A program made the position numbers and the translations under genes. Positions 1 through 8,193 of a stretch of 64,000 bases of DNA are shown here, one piece after another. The DNA lies in contig NZ_FRXN01000002.1 in the NCBI RefSeq assembly GCF_900148515.1, positions 868,001 through 932,000 of the forward strand. The letters run 5' to 3'. The DNA is from Algoriphagus zhangzhouensis. GTDB lineage: Bacteria > Bacteroidota > Bacteroidia > Cytophagales > Cyclobacteriaceae. The stretch's first letter is position 1. The number at the start of each line of letters is the position of its first letter. The notes beneath the pieces were generated by a model. The model saw nothing but the letters and a program-made list of their open reading frames with translations. It was not told the origin of the DNA and searched no databases.

Positions 1-444
1 GAATACTATATGGATGAGATATTCCTAGACAAAGTCAAAAATGGAGGAGAACTTCTGACTTTTGGAGATAATCATATTTTGGTTGAGACAGGCTTTATCA
101 ACCGTCCTCAGATGCTATTGGAAACCTTCTTCCAATTGGAAATGGCAGGTTTTAAACCAGTATTTGCACATCCCGAGCGATATCAATATCTATTGGCAGA
201 TAAAAAATTGCAGGAAGACCTAATCGAGAGAAATACCATTTTACAGATAAACCTTCTATCATTGACTGGGTTTTATTCCAAACAAGTGAAGGATTTTGCT
301 GAGGTTCTGCTAGAAAAAGGAAATGTGCAGTTCTTTGGAACGGATTGCCATAATCCTCGCTATCTGGATATGTTGGAAACTTTGCCAAAGTCCAGAAACT
401 ACAATCGTATTAGAGAAAAAATCTGGAAAAATTCTTCCCTCTAA
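1..444 (+). CDS. CpsB/YwqE-type tyrosine-protein phosphatase, 3' part
   Basis: The reading frame is open from the first base, so the gene starts upstream of the window; 147 C-terminal residues are visible. They fit the PHP-fold, metal-dependent tyrosine phosphatases (CpsB, CapC, YwqE) that dephosphorylate the bacterial tyrosine kinase controlling capsule or exopolysaccharide export. Diagnostic pieces are the EYY-DE segment at the edge, HPERY in the middle (a metal-ligand region) and GTDCHNP near the end. Only 6 bases separate it from the epimerase gene, so the two are probably cotranscribed in a polysaccharide-related unit. The family is clear; the substrate is inferred. Confidence 0.85.
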   Translation, partial: EYYMDEIFLDKVKNGGELLTFGDNHILVETGFINRPQMLLETFFQLEMAGFKPVFAHPERYQYLLADKKLQEDLIERNTILQINLLSLTGFYSKQVKDFAEVLLEKGNVQFFGTDCHNPRYLDMLETLPKSRNYNRIREKIWKNSSL

Positions 445-450
445 GGATCT

Positions 451-1404
451 ATGAAAATCTTGATAACCGGCATCACTGGCTTATTTGGCAGTTATTTGGC
501 AAAAGAGTTTTCTTCTTTGGGAGAAATCCATGGGCTGAAAAGAGAGGGTTCATCAACTCGGCTTTTAGATCAAGCTGATTTTCCGATTCAATGGCACGAA
601 GGAGATTTGAATGATTTTGATTCCTTAGAAACTGCCTTACAAGGAATGGATTTGGTGATCCATGCTGCTGGAATGGTTTCTTTTTCTCCCAGTGATTCCA
701 ATGAATTGTATCAAGTGAATGTCAAAGGGACTGCAAACCTGATTGATGCAATGCTAGCTGCTGGTATCAAAAAGCTAATCCATATCTCTTCCGTAGCTGC
801 TATCGGCAGAAGTTCCGAGACAAATACCATTGATGAAAAATTCAAGTGGGTAGAATCCTCACTCAACACTGAATATGCGGTTTCGAAATATTGTGGAGAG
901 CTGGAAGCTTGGAGAGGTGAGCAAGAAGGAATTGAATTGATCGTTGTCAATCCATCTATTCTCTTGGGAAAAATTGAAGATGAGAGAAGCAGCACTACGA
1001 TTTATGATTATGTGCTTGAGGAGCATAAATATTTTCCCGTTGGAAATGTAAATTTTTTGGATGTCAGAGATGCAGTAGAAATGACCAGACGACTTTATGA
1101 AAAGGGTGTTTGGGGAGATCGCTTCATTCTCAATGCTGGGAGCATTCCTTATTTTGACTTTTTTCAGCAAATGGCACAGGTTTTTGGGAAAAAGGCACCT
1201 GCAAAAAAAGCAACCGGCTTTCTTCTGAATTTGGCAGTTTGGTTTGCAGGATTTAGTCGATTTTTGGGTTTGAGCAAAAATCCATTGAATAAAAAAACGG
1301 CTTTAATTTCTTCTCAAAAGATCTCCTACGATAATTCCAAAGTGACTGGACTTTTGAATTTTGAATATCGTCCTCTAAAAGAAACCTTTCTTTGGGCGAA
1401 GTAA
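451..1404 (+). CDS. NAD-dependent epimerase/dehydratase (extended SDR)
   Basis: This 317-residue protein has the extended short-chain dehydrogenase layout. The Rossmann motif G7xxG10xxG13 is at the very N-terminus, an HAAG segment lies near residue 71, Ser113/Ser114 are in the expected catalytic position, and Y142xxxK146 (YAVSK) is the catalytic pair. Relatives act on nucleotide sugars or on dihydroflavonol/sterol-like substrates; the sequence does not settle the substrate. The start follows the stop of the CpsB-like gene by 6 bases, which suggests one transcript and a possible role in surface-sugar metabolism. Confidence 0.85.
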   Translation: MKILITGITGLFGSYLAKEFSSLGEIHGLKREGSSTRLLDQADFPIQWHEGDLNDFDSLETALQGMDLVIHAAGMVSFSPSDSNELYQVNVKGTANLIDAMLAAGIKKLIHISSVAAIGRSSETNTIDEKFKWVESSLNTEYAVSKYCGELEAWRGEQEGIELIVVNPSILLGKIEDERSSTTIYDYVLEEHKYFPVGNVNFLDVRDAVEMTRRLYEKGVWGDRFILNAGSIPYFDFFQQMAQVFGKKAPAKKATGFLLNLAVWFAGFSRFLGLSKNPLNKKTALISSQKISYDNSKVTGLLNFEYRPLKETFLWAK

Positions 1405-1536
1405 ACTTATTTTAAACCGAAATCGTTATCCATTTTCGCTGGAATTACCCGTTGATTATTTATTGAAAAAATTAACAAATCAGCGTTTTGAGAGACCATA
1501 ATATTTGGTATCTTAAGTAAACCTTAACCTATTCGA

Positions 1537-2952
1537 ATGACCGGAGATCACGATCACGACTGGGAAGAAGACAAAAAGCTCGTTGAGCGTTTTGAAAATT
1601 CCCTAAAATCCAATCTGGATTTATTCTTCGATGAAGAGGAACTGGAAGACATCATCCGATTCTACTTTGATCAGCAAAAGTTTCTGAAAGCTTTAAGAGC
1701 ATCTGAATTTGCCCTGGAAAAATTCCCTTTTTCTGTGGAGATTAAGTTGCTGATGGCTCAGTGCCTTATTTTCAATGATGAGTTGGAGGAAGGTTTGACT
1801 ATCCTTGAAAACCTGAATAATATTTCTCCAAACAATGAGGAGATTATTCTGGCTTTGGCCAATGCATATATCCTTGCTGGAAGTCCTCAGGAAGGGATTG
1901 AGTTGCTAGAGAGATTTCTTCCACTAGCCGAAGATCAGGCTGAGGTTTATTATTCTTTGGGAAATCTTTTCAGAGCCAAAGGAGACAATGATAAAGCCAG
2001 TCACTATTTCAAAGAGGCGGTGAAAATCAGAATAAATCACGAAGATGCCCTTTTTCAGTTGGCGATGATCACTGAAGAAGAAGGCTCTTTTGATGAAATC
2101 CTCCATTTCTATCAGGAATTTATTGACCAGGATCCTTACAGCGCTGGGGCTTGGTATAATTTGGGAGTTGTCTACAATCGCCTCGGCAGATTCGAGGAAG
2201 CAATCAAAGCCTATGATTATGCGATCATCATAGATGATTCATTTGCTTCGGCTTATTTCAATTTGGGCAATGCCCTGATGAATACCAAGCAATATGATTT
2301 GGCTTTGGAAGCCTATCAAAATACGATCAATTGTGAAGGTGCCAACGCAGAGAACTGCTGCTATATGGGTGCGGCCTATGAAAAATTGGGCAAAATCGAT
2401 GATGCTTTTAAATATTTCAAAAAGTCTGCAAAGTTAGACGAAGAGTATGACGATGCCTGGTTCGGTCTGGGTATGTGCATGCTCAAAAAGGAAAAATATT
2501 TTGAGGCGATCCATTATTTCAAAAAAGCTATCAATCTGAGCAAAGAAAATCCAAATTATTGGGTTGGATTGGCAGATGCTGAATTTAATCTGGGAAATCT
2601 GCAGTCTAGTTCTGAAGCCTATGAAGAGGCCATCAACTTAGAACCGGGCATCATGGAGACCTATGTGAATCTATCTGTGATTTATTTTGATCAGAACAGA
2701 TTTGAGGAGGCCGTGGATGTAATAGGTGAAGGAATTGAGGAGCTTCCAGAGGAGGCAGAGCTCTATTATCGCATGGTTGTTTACCAGATCAAGCTGGGCA
2801 AATACAAAGAAGCGTTTTCTTATTTGGAAAATGCTTTAACTTTGGATTTCGATAGGCATACAGTTTTGTATGAGTTGATGCCAGAGCTCAAGCAGCAAAA
2901 GGCTATTTACAAACTGATTGCTCAGTATCGGGACGATAAATTATTGCCCTAA
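1537..2952 (+). CDS. Tetratricopeptide repeat protein, cytoplasmic
   Basis: A 471-residue acidic protein made almost entirely of 34-residue TPR units from about residue 40 to 440. The repeat signature (G/A at unit position 8, Y or F at 11, A at 20, P near 32) recurs, for example WYNLGVVYNRLGRFEEAIKAY. There is no signal peptide; the N-terminus is very charged (MTGDHDHDWEEDKK), so it is probably a cytoplasmic scaffold. It is followed after 17 bases by the ComA-like gene, so the two may be cotranscribed. No enzymatic domain is visible and no partner can be named. Confidence 0.85.
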   Translation: MTGDHDHDWEEDKKLVERFENSLKSNLDLFFDEEELEDIIRFYFDQQKFLKALRASEFALEKFPFSVEIKLLMAQCLIFNDELEEGLTILENLNNISPNNEEIILALANAYILAGSPQEGIELLERFLPLAEDQAEVYYSLGNLFRAKGDNDKASHYFKEAVKIRINHEDALFQLAMITEEEGSFDEILHFYQEFIDQDPYSAGAWYNLGVVYNRLGRFEEAIKAYDYAIIIDDSFASAYFNLGNALMNTKQYDLALEAYQNTINCEGANAENCCYMGAAYEKLGKIDDAFKYFKKSAKLDEEYDDAWFGLGMCMLKKEKYFEAIHYFKKAINLSKENPNYWVGLADAEFNLGNLQSSSEAYEEAINLEPGIMETYVNLSVIYFDQNRFEEAVDVIGEGIEELPEEAELYYRMVVYQIKLGKYKEAFSYLENALTLDFDRHTVLYELMPELKQQKAIYKLIAQYRDDKLLP

Positions 2953-2969
2953 ATTTTAAAATCAATCGA

Positions 2970-3740
2970 ATGAATTATGTGCTAAAGAATATCCCAGTGC
3001 GTACTGAGAAGCCACGTACCTCGGGATTTACTATGGCGATGGACAAAGGTCTCAGCCTCAGAGGAGTAGAGGATTTTGTAGAAAGCTGCGCGGATTACGT
3101 AGATATTGTTAAACTTGGCTGGGCAACGTCCTATGTGACCAAAAATCTCAAGGAAAAAATTGCCATCTATAAAGACGCTGGAATCCCTGTTTACTTTGGG
3201 GGAACCTTGTTTGAAGCTTTTATCGTAAGAGGTCAGTTTGATGACTACCGAAAAGTTCTTGATAAGTTCAAATTAGAGTTTGCAGAGGTATCTGATGGCT
3301 CTATTTCACTTAATCATGATAAAAAATGTGAATTTATTTCCACTCTTTCCGAGCAGGTGACTGTTCTTTCGGAAGTAGGTTCTAAAGATGCTGCGAAAAT
3401 CATCCCTCCTTACAAATGGATCGAGCAAATGCAGACTGAATTGGATGCAGGTGCATGGAAAGTAATCGGTGAAGCCCGTGAAGGTGGAAACGTAGGCCTT
3501 TTCAGAGATTCAGGTGAGGTAAGACAAGGATTGGTAGAAGAGATTTTGACACAGGTCCCTGAAGAAAGAATCATTTGGGAAGCTCCTATCAAATCTCAGC
3601 AAGTTTGGTTTATCAAATTGCTAGGTGCCAATGTGAACTTGGGAAATATTTCTCCATCTGAAGTAATTCCTTTGGAAACCATCCGTTTGGGATTGAGAGG
3701 TGATACTTTTGATCACTTCTTGGGAGAAATTAAATTATAA
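2970..3740 (+). CDS. Phosphosulfolactate synthase (ComA family)
   Basis: A 256-residue protein matching the ComA family, which adds sulfite to phosphoenolpyruvate to give (2R)-3-phosphosulfolactate, the first step of coenzyme M synthesis in methanogens. The family traits are a TIM-barrel with KLGWATS near residue 47, YFGGTLFE near 74, the EVSDGSI segment near 107, and the acid-rich GEAREGGNVGLF segment near 165 followed by EAPIKSQQVWFI. The length is typical. No ComB or ComC homologue is in the window, so the product's fate here is unknown; a sulfonate metabolite or sulfonolipid precursor is only inference. It ends at a strong hairpin terminator. Confidence 0.85.
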   Translation: MNYVLKNIPVRTEKPRTSGFTMAMDKGLSLRGVEDFVESCADYVDIVKLGWATSYVTKNLKEKIAIYKDAGIPVYFGGTLFEAFIVRGQFDDYRKVLDKFKLEFAEVSDGSISLNHDKKCEFISTLSEQVTVLSEVGSKDAAKIIPPYKWIEQMQTELDAGAWKVIGEAREGGNVGLFRDSGEVRQGLVEEILTQVPEERIIWEAPIKSQQVWFIKLLGANVNLGNISPSEVIPLETIRLGLRGDTFDHFLGEIKL

Positions 3741-3758
3741 GAAATACCACATACTTTT

Positions 3759-3795
3759 AGGCTGATCGATTGATTCTCGGTCAGCCTTTATTTTT
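3759..3795 (+). terminator. Rho-independent terminator after comA-like gene
   Basis: AGGCTGATCG pairs with CGGTCAGCCT (one T-G wobble) around a short loop, followed by TTTATTTTT. The T-rich tail is shared with the -7 element of the next gene. Confidence 0.75.
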
Positions 3796-3796
3796 G
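3789..3796 (+). promoter_or_regulatory. Bacteroidota -7 element TATTTTTG for DUF368 gene
   Basis: TATTTTTG matches TAnnTTTG and ends only 4 bases before the ATG at 3801. A TTG lies at 3770-3772, 16 bases upstream, slightly short for a -33 element. The expected transcription start falls at or next to the start codon. Confidence 0.55.
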
Positions 3797-3800
3797 TCTT

Positions 3801-4736
3801 ATGGATAGGATAAAGAACTATTTGCTCACTTATCTAAAGGGAATGGCAATGGGAGCAGCCGATATTGTTCCTGGAGTTTCCGGTGGTTCCATCGCCCTGA
3901 TCACAGGAATTTATCAGCGCCTACTGGATAGTATCAACTCTATTAATGGAGAGAACCTTTCTCTTCTACTAAAGCTTGAATTCAAAAAGTTTTTTAAAGC
4001 TGTCAATGGCTCTTTCCTTCTAAGTCTCCTTTTGGGGATTATGACTTCGGTTTTTACCCTATCGAAGTTGATAACCTATTTGATGGATGAACATCCAATT
4101 CCACTTTGGTCATTCTTCTGTGGATTGATTTTGGTCAGTGCTTTTATTATCCTCAAAGAAATCAAAAGATGGCATTTGGGAGTTGTAGTTGCTCTGATTT
4201 TGGGAATAATTATCGCTTGGTGGGTAACTAGTTTACCTCCAACCAGTTCTCCAGATGCCATTTGGTTCACATTTGTGGCTGGGGCAATTGCCATTTGCGC
4301 CATGATCTTGCCTGGCATCAGCGGGAGTTTTCTCTTATTGATTTTGGGAAAATATGAGATGATCCTGCAGGCAGTTTCTGAAAAAGACATTGTGACTTTG
4401 GGGGTTTTTGCTTCGGGATGTATCGTCGGTATCTTGTCATTCAGCCGATTGATTTCTTTCTTGTTGAGAAAGTTTTATGCCACGACTATTGGTTTGCTTT
4501 CAGGTTTTATGCTTGGTTCGATCAATAAACTTTGGCCTTGGAAAATTGTCACTCAGTATAGAACCTCCTCTTCTGGAGAGCAGAAGCCATTTTTGACTGA
4601 AAATCTTTGGCCATCCGATTATCTCCAAAAAGTTGGTGAAGAACCGAACTTAGGATTAGCTATTGCTGGGTTTTTAGGAGGTATTTTGCTTGTAGTTGGA
4701 ATAGATTTGTTGGCGGATTATTTTAAGAAGAAATGA
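3801..4736 (+). CDS. DUF368 membrane protein, probable undecaprenyl-phosphate translocase (PopT type)
   Basis: A 311-residue multi-pass membrane protein with the two signature re-entrant-like repeats of DUF368: GAADIVPGVSGGS near residue 16 and MILPGISGSF near 165. DUF368 proteins (PopT) have been shown to recycle undecaprenyl phosphate across the membrane for cell-wall and surface-polymer synthesis. About eight hydrophobic segments are visible; a soluble-looking loop lies near residues 245-285. The gene overlaps aroE by 4 bases (ATGA), so translation is probably coupled. Function rests on the family, not on the neighbours. Confidence 0.85.
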   Translation: MDRIKNYLLTYLKGMAMGAADIVPGVSGGSIALITGIYQRLLDSINSINGENLSLLLKLEFKKFFKAVNGSFLLSLLLGIMTSVFTLSKLITYLMDEHPIPLWSFFCGLILVSAFIILKEIKRWHLGVVVALILGIIIAWWVTSLPPTSSPDAIWFTFVAGAIAICAMILPGISGSFLLLILGKYEMILQAVSEKDIVTLGVFASGCIVGILSFSRLISFLLRKFYATTIGLLSGFMLGSINKLWPWKIVTQYRTSSSGEQKPFLTENLWPSDYLQKVGEEPNLGLAIAGFLGGILLVVGIDLLADYFKKK

Positions 4737-5470
4737 GAAAGTTCGGATTGATCGGTTTTCCTTTGGGGCATTCTTTTTCCAAGAAGTATTTCACTGAGAA
4801 GTTTGAAAAAGAAGGAATCTCTGGCTGTCAATACGATTTGTATGAAATTCCATCAGCTGTTGAATTGAAAACCATCTTGGAAGAAAATTCTGAATTGGAA
4901 GGGATCAATGTGACGATTCCTTACAAACAAGATGTAATCCCCATGATGTCCGAATTGGATCCCGCTTGCGAGACCATTGGGGCGGTAAATTGCATCAAAG
5001 TCCAAGATGGAAAGTTGAAGGGCTACAATACGGATTATATAGGCTTTAAAGAATCTCTGACGGCTTGGCTGGGAAATACCGAAGTGAAAGCTTTGGTATT
5101 GGGTACTGGAGGTGCTTCCAAAGCTGTGGTTCAGGCATTGAGAGATTTGGAGATTGAATTTTTATATGTTTCCAGAACGCCAGGAGCCAATCAAATCTCT
5201 TATCAACAAATTCAAAATGATTCCGCTATTCTGGAAGATTATAAATTGATCATCAACTGTACTCCGTTAGGGACTTATCCGAAGGTGGAAGGAATTCCTG
5301 ATCTTCCAATTGATCAATTTACTTCAGAGCATTGGGTCTATGATTTAGTCTATAATCCTCCGACCACTTCCTTGATGCAAGCCTGCTTGGATCGTGATGG
5401 AAAAGCCAAGAATGGACTGGAAATGTTAATCTTACAAGCTGAAGCAGCTTGGAAAATTTGGAACGAATAA
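4733..5470 (+). CDS. aroE: Shikimate dehydrogenase
   Basis: A 245-residue enzyme reducing 3-dehydroshikimate to shikimate with NADPH in aromatic amino-acid synthesis. Shikimate-binding Ser14/Ser16 sit in GHSFSKKYF, catalytic Lys65 in NVTIPYK, and the partner Asp101 in NTDYIGF. The NADP loop GTGGASK follows near residue 125, and a Gln in the C-terminal EMLILQAEAAW helix completes the site. It is shorter than the roughly 270-residue E. coli enzyme but lacks no key residue. The start overlaps the DUF368 stop; purU follows after 32 bases. Confidence 0.93.
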   Translation: MRKFGLIGFPLGHSFSKKYFTEKFEKEGISGCQYDLYEIPSAVELKTILEENSELEGINVTIPYKQDVIPMMSELDPACETIGAVNCIKVQDGKLKGYNTDYIGFKESLTAWLGNTEVKALVLGTGGASKAVVQALRDLEIEFLYVSRTPGANQISYQQIQNDSAILEDYKLIINCTPLGTYPKVEGIPDLPIDQFTSEHWVYDLVYNPPTTSLMQACLDRDGKAKNGLEMLILQAEAAWKIWNE

Positions 5471-5502
5471 ATGATTCCATGCCCCGCATAAAATGAAATA
5501 AC

Positions 5503-6357
5503 ATGAAAAAGGCAATTCTCATCATTCAGTGTCCCGATCAAAAGGGAATAGTTGCTGCTGTTTCTCAATTTTTGTTTAAGTATGATGGAAACATACTAGA
5601 AGTCGATCAGCATGTGGATGAGGAAATGGGGATGTTCTTTATGCGTGCAGCCTGGGAGTTTGAAAGCTTGTCTTTACCTAAAGATGAAATCGCTTCCAGA
5701 TTTGAAGAAGAAGTCGGAGCTTCATTTGGGATGAGCTTCAAGCTTCATTTCAATTTCCCCAAGCCAAGAATGGCTTTGTTTGTCAGCAAACTATCTCATT
5801 GTCTTTTTGATATTTTGGCTAGGCACCATGCCGGGCAGCTGGACATGGATATTCCTTTGGTGATTTCCAACCATCCAGACTTGAAACAAGTCGTTGAGTC
5901 TTTCGGAATTCCTTATGTTCATTTACCTGTTACAAAGGAAAATAAAGCAGAAGTAGAAGCCTGTCAATTGGAGCTTTTAGAAGAAAATAAGATCGACTTT
6001 ATTGTTCTTGCCCGGTATATGCAAATTCTTTCTAGCAAATTGATTGAGCAGTTTCCGAATCGAATTATCAATATTCACCACTCTTTCTTACCCGCTTTCG
6101 TAGGAGCGAAGCCTTATCATGCTGCCTATGAAAGAGGTGTGAAAATCATCGGGGCTACTGCCCATTACGTGACCGAAGAGTTGGATGCTGGCCCGATCAT
6201 CGAGCAGGATGTTGCTCGAGTTAGGCATCATAATACTGTCCCTGAGCTAGTTCAAATTGGCCAAGATGTAGAAAAAGTAGTGCTTTCAAAGGCAATCAAA
6301 TACCATTTGGATCGAAAAGTCCTCGTCGTGAATAACAAGACGGTAATTTTTTATTGA
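5503..6357 (+). CDS. purU: Formyltetrahydrofolate deformylase
   Basis: A 284-residue protein with an N-terminal ACT domain (about 1-85, beginning AILIIQCPDQKGIVA) and a C-terminal formyltransferase-fold hydrolase domain. The catalytic Asn and His lie in INIHHSFLPAF and the Asp in LDAGPIIEQD. PurU hydrolyses 10-formyl-THF to formate and THF, supplying formate for purine synthesis and balancing one-carbon pools. Length and architecture are canonical. It converges on alr with a 7-base overlap of the stop codons. Confidence 0.95.
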   Translation: MKKAILIIQCPDQKGIVAAVSQFLFKYDGNILEVDQHVDEEMGMFFMRAAWEFESLSLPKDEIASRFEEEVGASFGMSFKLHFNFPKPRMALFVSKLSHCLFDILARHHAGQLDMDIPLVISNHPDLKQVVESFGIPYVHLPVTKENKAEVEACQLELLEENKIDFIVLARYMQILSSKLIEQFPNRIINIHHSFLPAFVGAKPYHAAYERGVKIIGATAHYVTEELDAGPIIEQDVARVRHHNTVPELVQIGQDVEKVVLSKAIKYHLDRKVLVVNNKTVIFY

Positions 6358-7505
6358 ATGATCCTTCTTGGAATGTCTTGGGGAAGACGGGTAAGGAGTT
6401 CGTAGTTCACCTGTTGGGTCGATTCTGAGAATGATGCTACGGTAATTTCTTTATTCTTCTGACTTCCAATCATCACCACTTCATCTCCAACCTGAATGTT
6501 TTTGACCTTTGTGATATCCACAGCAATGGCATTCATAGTAACTGTCCCGACTACTTGGCAATATTGTCCTCCAATTAACACTTGTCCTGAATTGGAAAGT
6601 AGCCTGCTATATCCATGTCCGTATCCGACGGGAACGATAGCTAAGCTCATGTTATGTAAAGCCATAAAGCTGTTCCCATAACCAACAAACTCGCCCATTT
6701 TCACTTTTTTGAGACTCATTACCTGACTTTTCCAACTGATTAGGCGTTTGAGAGGGTTTTTATTGGTTTTGGGTAAGTCTTTAAGCTTCGCAAAGTAAGT
6801 TTCCTTAGTAGGCCAAAACCCATAGCCAGCGATCCCGATTCGAACCATATCCATGATAGTTTCAGGAAAGATCAAAGTAGCTGCAGAACAAGCTGTATGA
6901 TACTTTCGAAAGAAAAGATTGTGTTCAGAAAGATAGTTTTTGAAATCGTAATAGACAGAAATCTGATTTTTTACTCTGACGAAATTGCTGACGCTTTCTG
7001 CTCCTGCATAATGCGTGCAAAGTCCTTCTAAAATGACATGGTTTTTCCCTTTTTGAAGAGTTTCCACCAATTTTTCTCGCTGCTCCCAATCAAATCCTGT
7101 CCGATGAAATCCTGTCTCCACTTCTACATGGATTTTAGCAGGAACTCCAATCCTTTCTGAGATTTCTATGGCTTTTTCCAATCTCTCAAAATCGAAAACA
7201 TAAAAGCTAATTCCAGCATTAATCAGGGCTTCTAGTTCTTCCTCGTAAAGCATCCCCAGGATCATAATTTCAGATTGTTTGGTTGAATTTTTCTTCACCA
7301 TCCATGCTTCATCCGAACTAAAAGTACTGAAATGACGAATGCCTGCTTTTTCTGCTATCTCAACCATTTGGGCAATTCCATGTCCATAGGCATTTCCTTT
7401 GACTACGGCTGAAATGGTGGGTTTGGGCCCAATTTCTTTTCGGATATACCTTATGTTTTGACGGTAAGCTTTGGAACTGATCTCAAGGAAAGAGGTTGCA
7501 ATCAT
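6351..7505 (-). CDS. alr: Alanine racemase
   Basis: A PLP enzyme of 384 residues making D-alanine for peptidoglycan. The PLP lysine is Lys36 in AVVKGNAYGHG, and the catalytic tyrosine region is GEFVGYGNSF. DMVRIGIAGYG and the C-terminal MNAIAVDITK are family signatures. The frame opens 16 codons further upstream (7553), but that extension (EFGPIIFCVSKCPKN) is unlike the family and MIATSFLEISSKAYRQN is a normal alr N-terminus, so I place the start at 7505. There is no MurF fusion, unlike in some Bacteroidota. Confidence 0.93.
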   Translation of the reverse strand: MIATSFLEISSKAYRQNIRYIRKEIGPKPTISAVVKGNAYGHGIAQMVEIAEKAGIRHFSTFSSDEAWMVKKNSTKQSEIMILGMLYEEELEALINAGISFYVFDFERLEKAIEISERIGVPAKIHVEVETGFHRTGFDWEQREKLVETLQKGKNHVILEGLCTHYAGAESVSNFVRVKNQISVYYDFKNYLSEHNLFFRKYHTACSAATLIFPETIMDMVRIGIAGYGFWPTKETYFAKLKDLPKTNKNPLKRLISWKSQVMSLKKVKMGEFVGYGNSFMALHNMSLAIVPVGYGHGYSRLLSNSGQVLIGGQYCQVVGTVTMNAIAVDITKVKNIQVGDEVVMIGSQKNKEITVASFSESTQQVNYELLTRLPQDIPRRIIQ

Positions 7506-7593
7506 ATTTTTGGGACACTTTGAGACGCAAAAAATAATTGGACCAAATTCCAATTCCCAATTTTCCCTACATTTAATTCCAAAAGCTTTTTAA

Positions 7594-8193
7594 ATGGAAA
7601 TGAAAGAAGAGAAAAGGTGTGGCTGGTGCTTAGGATTTGAGGAATATATCCAGTATCACGATAAAGAATGGGGAGTTCCGGTTTATGATGATCGAGTACA
7701 TTTCGAATTTTTGATTTTAGAATCTGCCCAAGCTGGGTTGAGTTGGTCGACAATCCTCAGGAAAAGAGAAGGCTATCGAAAAGCTTTTGCCGATTTTGAC
7801 TATGAAAAAGTGGCCCAATTTTCTGAAGAAAGAGCCGAGGAATTGCTGCAGGATCCAGGGATTGTAAGGAACAAATTGAAAATCAATGCAGCCATCAATA
7901 ATGCTAAACGCTTTAAGGAAGTGCAAAAAGAGTTCGGCTCCTTTTCAAACTATATCTGGTCGTTTGTTGGTGGAAAACCTATCCAAAATGCTTGGGAAAA
8001 TTATAAGACAGCACCTGCAACTACTCCAGAGTCAGATAAACTGGCAAAGGACTTAAAGAAAAGAGGTTTCAAATTTTTAGGCTCTACCACGATCTATGCT
8101 CATATGCAGGCAACCGGTCTAGTGAATGATCACCAGATCGATTGTCTTCAATATGAAATTGTGAAAGCTTTAGGCGAAAGCAAAGAATACTAG
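7594..8193 (+). CDS. tag: DNA-3-methyladenine glycosylase I
   Basis: A 199-residue base-excision enzyme that removes 3-methyladenine from alkylated DNA. The zinc site of the Tag family is intact: Cys9 and His22 at the N-terminus (RCGWC, YHDKEWG), His180 and Cys184 at the C-terminus (NDHQIDC), with the same 4-residue spacing as in E. coli Tag. Glu43 in LESAQAGLSW is the base-recognition glutamate. The start could be Met1 or Met3. Its 3' end overlaps the convergent nhaD gene by 24 bases. Confidence 0.93.
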   Translation: MEMKEEKRCGWCLGFEEYIQYHDKEWGVPVYDDRVHFEFLILESAQAGLSWSTILRKREGYRKAFADFDYEKVAQFSEERAEELLQDPGIVRNKLKINAAINNAKRFKEVQKEFGSFSNYIWSFVGGKPIQNAWENYKTAPATTPESDKLAKDLKKRGFKFLGSTTIYAHMQATGLVNDHQIDCLQYEIVKALGESKEY

